Shown in pieces: positions 14,343 to 15,285 of a stretch of 15,285 bases of DNA (positions are counted from its first letter, which is position 1; every line of letters begins with the position of its first letter). Source of the DNA: DATKWF01 sp035529715 (GTDB lineage Bacteria > Chloroflexota > Dehalococcoidia > Dehalococcoidales > RBG-16-60-22); the NCBI GenBank assembly GCA_035529715.1, contig DATKWF010000125.1:1-15285 (forward strand), read 5' to 3'. A model generated the notes under the pieces. That model had not been told where the DNA came from. It searched no databases and worked only from the letters and a program-made list of their open reading frames with translations. The translations under genes and the position numbers were made by a program.

Positions 14343-14367
14343 AAGAGGGGCTAAGCCCCTCTTTTTT
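14343..14367 (+). terminator. Hairpin with T-run, terminator-like
   Basis: AAGAGGGGCT-a-AGCCCCTCTT is a perfect inverted repeat followed by T (14362-14367). It has terminator form on the + strand, but no + strand gene lies upstream in the region. It may be part of a repeat, or stop antisense transcription through the phosphoesterase. Confidence 0.5.
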
Positions 14368-14372
14368 ATAAC

Positions 14373-14400
14373 TCCCCCTCCCTTATCAAAGGGAGGGGGA
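14373..14400. repeat. 12-bp palindromic hairpin (REP/MITE-like)
   Basis: TCCCCCTCCCTT-atca-AAGGGAGGGGGA is a perfect stem, followed by CAAAGGGGGTGGGTCACC. There is no T-run on either side, so it is not a terminator. Purine-rich hairpins like this are often dispersed intergenic repeats; the copy number elsewhere is unknown. Confidence 0.6.
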
Positions 14401-14531
14401 CAAAGGGGGTGGGTCACCTGATAAAGAGCTAATTTTAGCTTGTTGCGAATTTCATGCCCCTATGTCGTCCCATTTTCCTCTCAAATGTCCTTGTTTTGCC
14501 CTAAAATTTCCGCATTTTGTCCAAAAATGCC

Positions 14532-14571
14532 TTGACAAATCTCAAATTCTCTGATATTCTGATATCAGAAT
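14532..14571 (+). promoter_or_regulatory. Sigma70 promoter with palindromic operator over the -10
   Basis: TTGACA (14532-14537), 17 bases, then TATTCT (14555-14560). A perfect 16-bp palindrome, ATTCTGATATCAGAAT (14556-14571), covers the -10 and the likely start near 14567. A repressor bound there would block transcription. No + strand gene follows in the window. Confidence 0.65.
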
Positions 14572-14583
14572 CACGATGAAAAG

Positions 14584-14618
14584 AACTCCGCAGGGTTCCG
14601 TCCCTATGGAGTTTTTTT
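14584..14618 (+). terminator. Intrinsic terminator (may work both ways)
   Basis: AACTCC-gc-AGGG-ttccgt-CCCT-at-GGAGTT is followed by T (14614-14618). It lies about 17 bases after the predicted start of the promoter at 14532, so a transcript of about 52 bases is expected. On the - strand it is followed by CTTTT and could end the NYN gene, whose stop overlaps it. Confidence 0.75.
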
Positions 14619-15107
14619 CGTTTTATATTCTAATTTACCTTTGAGATCATCAATGAAGGCAATTTTACTACCAGCTGCCTTTTTCAACAGATGAGAACAT
14701 CCAGATCTACATGGCGCTAATACGCGTTCTACCTTATCAATACTATTCAAGTACTTGACAAGACAGGCAAAATCACCATCACTTGTTACTAATACGGCTT
14801 TTTCATAGTGATTTAGGTCAATCATTGCCTGCAGAACCATTTCTGCATCGCAGTTTCCTTTTATCCTACCGTCCTTTATTTCCAAAGTGGGTTTAAATAT
14901 TAATATATAACCGTACGATTGAAGGTTCGCATAAAGGTCCGCATTTTCAGGGACATAGCCGATAAAATAGTATGCCTTACAAATACTGTAATGCTCGCTG
15001 AGATACACTCGGAATTTGCTGTAATCCAGTTGCCAACCTACCTTGACCATGGTCAAGTGAAGGTTTGTCCCATCTATAAAAGCATAATTTGTTTGGGGCT
15101 TTTTCAT
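14604..15107 (-). CDS. NYN/LabA-like PIN-fold protein, putative ribonuclease
   Basis: A 167-residue protein. YAFIDGTNL (about 8-16) has the first acidic residue and the Asn typical of NYN domains. KGNCDAEMVLQAM (about 83-95) and VTSDGDFACLV (about 107-117) supply the remaining Asp residues of the PIN-like metal site. A single NYN domain fills the chain, as in many small LabA/NYN proteins. The family is linked to RNA cleavage, but most members are untested. The base composition is AT-richer than the neighbours, and the gene sits between direct repeats, which suggests separate acquisition. There is no Shine-Dalgarno; an extended -10 lies 8 bases before the ATG. The 3' end overlaps a terminator and a short opposing transcript unit. 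Confidence 0.88.
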   Translation of the reverse strand: MKKPQTNYAFIDGTNLHLTMVKVGWQLDYSKFRVYLSEHYSICKAYYFIGYVPENADLYANLQSYGYILIFKPTLEIKDGRIKGNCDAEMVLQAMIDLNHYEKAVLVTSDGDFACLVKYLNSIDKVERVLAPCRSGCSHLLKKAAGSKIAFIDDLKGKLEYKTKKTP

Positions 15108-15115
15108 ATTGAAAT

Positions 15116-15124
15116 ATTATACCA
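15116..15124 (-). promoter_or_regulatory. Extended -10 promoter of the NYN gene, leaderless or near-leaderless
   Basis: TGGTATAAT, a perfect extended -10, ends 8 bases before the ATG. No convincing -35 stands 17 bases upstream. The message should start at or close to the ATG. Confidence 0.6.
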
Positions 15125-15285
15125 CTAAAAAGGTGAGGTGTATTCCAAAGCTAAGTGTTGAAAGTTAGAAATATACAAAAAATGGAACTTATGTTACATG
15201 CATTTCGCAACTAACTCACTATAGTCTATTTTAGTGGGTAAACACTATAAATCCCCAAAAAAGCCAGGTGTCCAAGAGGGGCGGA
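15125..15285. other. AT-rich intergenic stretch with weak inverted repeat
   Basis: No gene is seen. ACTCACTA and TAGTGGGT (15214-15221 / 15232-15239) can pair over a 10-base loop with one wobble. CATGCATTTCGCAAC (15197-15211) is an inverted near copy (13 of 15) of 14442-14456. The stretch ends in the right copy of the 16-bp repeat. Confidence 0.4.

Larger units (their letters stand above)
14336..15282. repeat. 16-bp direct repeat flanking the NYN-gene segment
   Basis: GGTGTCCAAGAGGGGC occurs at 14336-14351 and at 15267-15282. The segment between holds the NYN gene, hairpins and a promoter cassette, and is visibly AT-richer than the rest. The right copy is followed by GGA and the window edge, so its extent is unknown. 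It could be a repeat family, an insertion footprint or an attachment pair. Confidence 0.6.

Noticed and set aside
14297..14344. N-terminal extension of the phosphoesterase to TTG 14344
   Set aside because: Runs into the promoter and a hairpin; the family starts at the MRYAVIADIH segment.

Overview
The window looks like a chromosomal segment of a bacterium of moderate GC content. The best guess is Chloroflexota, class Dehalococcoidia or a relative. That placement is an inference from archaeal-type sugar nucleotidyltransferase/acetyltransferase paralogues beside glmS, a MoxR/DUF58 membrane operon, and a large XRE-domain membrane protein. No rRNA, tRNA or other marker confirms it. There is no CRISPR array, transposase or integrase.

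Layout. (1) Bases 2-4027, + strand: an amino-sugar operon. It holds a 5'-truncated GlmU-like gene, a second complete GlmU-like paralogue and glmS. Together they would make glucosamine-6-phosphate and activate an amino sugar to a UDP-sugar; the GlmM step is not in the window. (2) Bases 4039-10168, - strand: a tightly packed six-gene operon of two uncharacterised membrane proteins, a DUF4129-type protein with Ig-like domains, a DUF4350-type protein, a MoxR AAA+ ATPase and a DUF58 protein. It has two candidate sigma70 promoters at 10195-10297. (3) Bases 10403-12391, - strand: a 662-residue protein with a cytoplasmic XRE helix-turn-helix, a membrane segment, a large extracellular part, a Pro-Ala linker and a C-terminal membrane segment. 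A duplicated promoter precedes it. (4) Bases 12594-13485, - strand: the trans-translation pair smpB and ssrA (tmRNA), ending in a strong terminator. (5) Bases 13565-14296, - strand: a calcineurin-like phosphoesterase. (6) Bases 14336-15285: an AT-richer segment with a NYN-domain nuclease-like gene, hairpins, a small promoter-terminator cassette on the + strand, and a 16-bp direct repeat at both ends.

The least ordinary features are these. Two promoter copies share an identical 22-bp -35/spacer block exactly 84 bp apart, upstream of the XRE membrane protein gene. Three consecutive genes (smpB, the phosphoesterase, the NYN gene) each have an extended -10 box (TGnTATAAT type) 6-8 bases before the start codon and no Shine-Dalgarno, which predicts leaderless mRNAs. 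A short promoter/operator/terminator unit faces the 3' end of the NYN gene. The two adjacent GlmU paralogues appear to differ in whether the acetyltransferase motif is kept.

Several starts are revised here from codon overlap and ribosome binding sites: GTG for the DUF4350 gene, TTG for moxR, GTG for smpB and the 83-residue membrane protein, and an internal ATG for the phosphoesterase.
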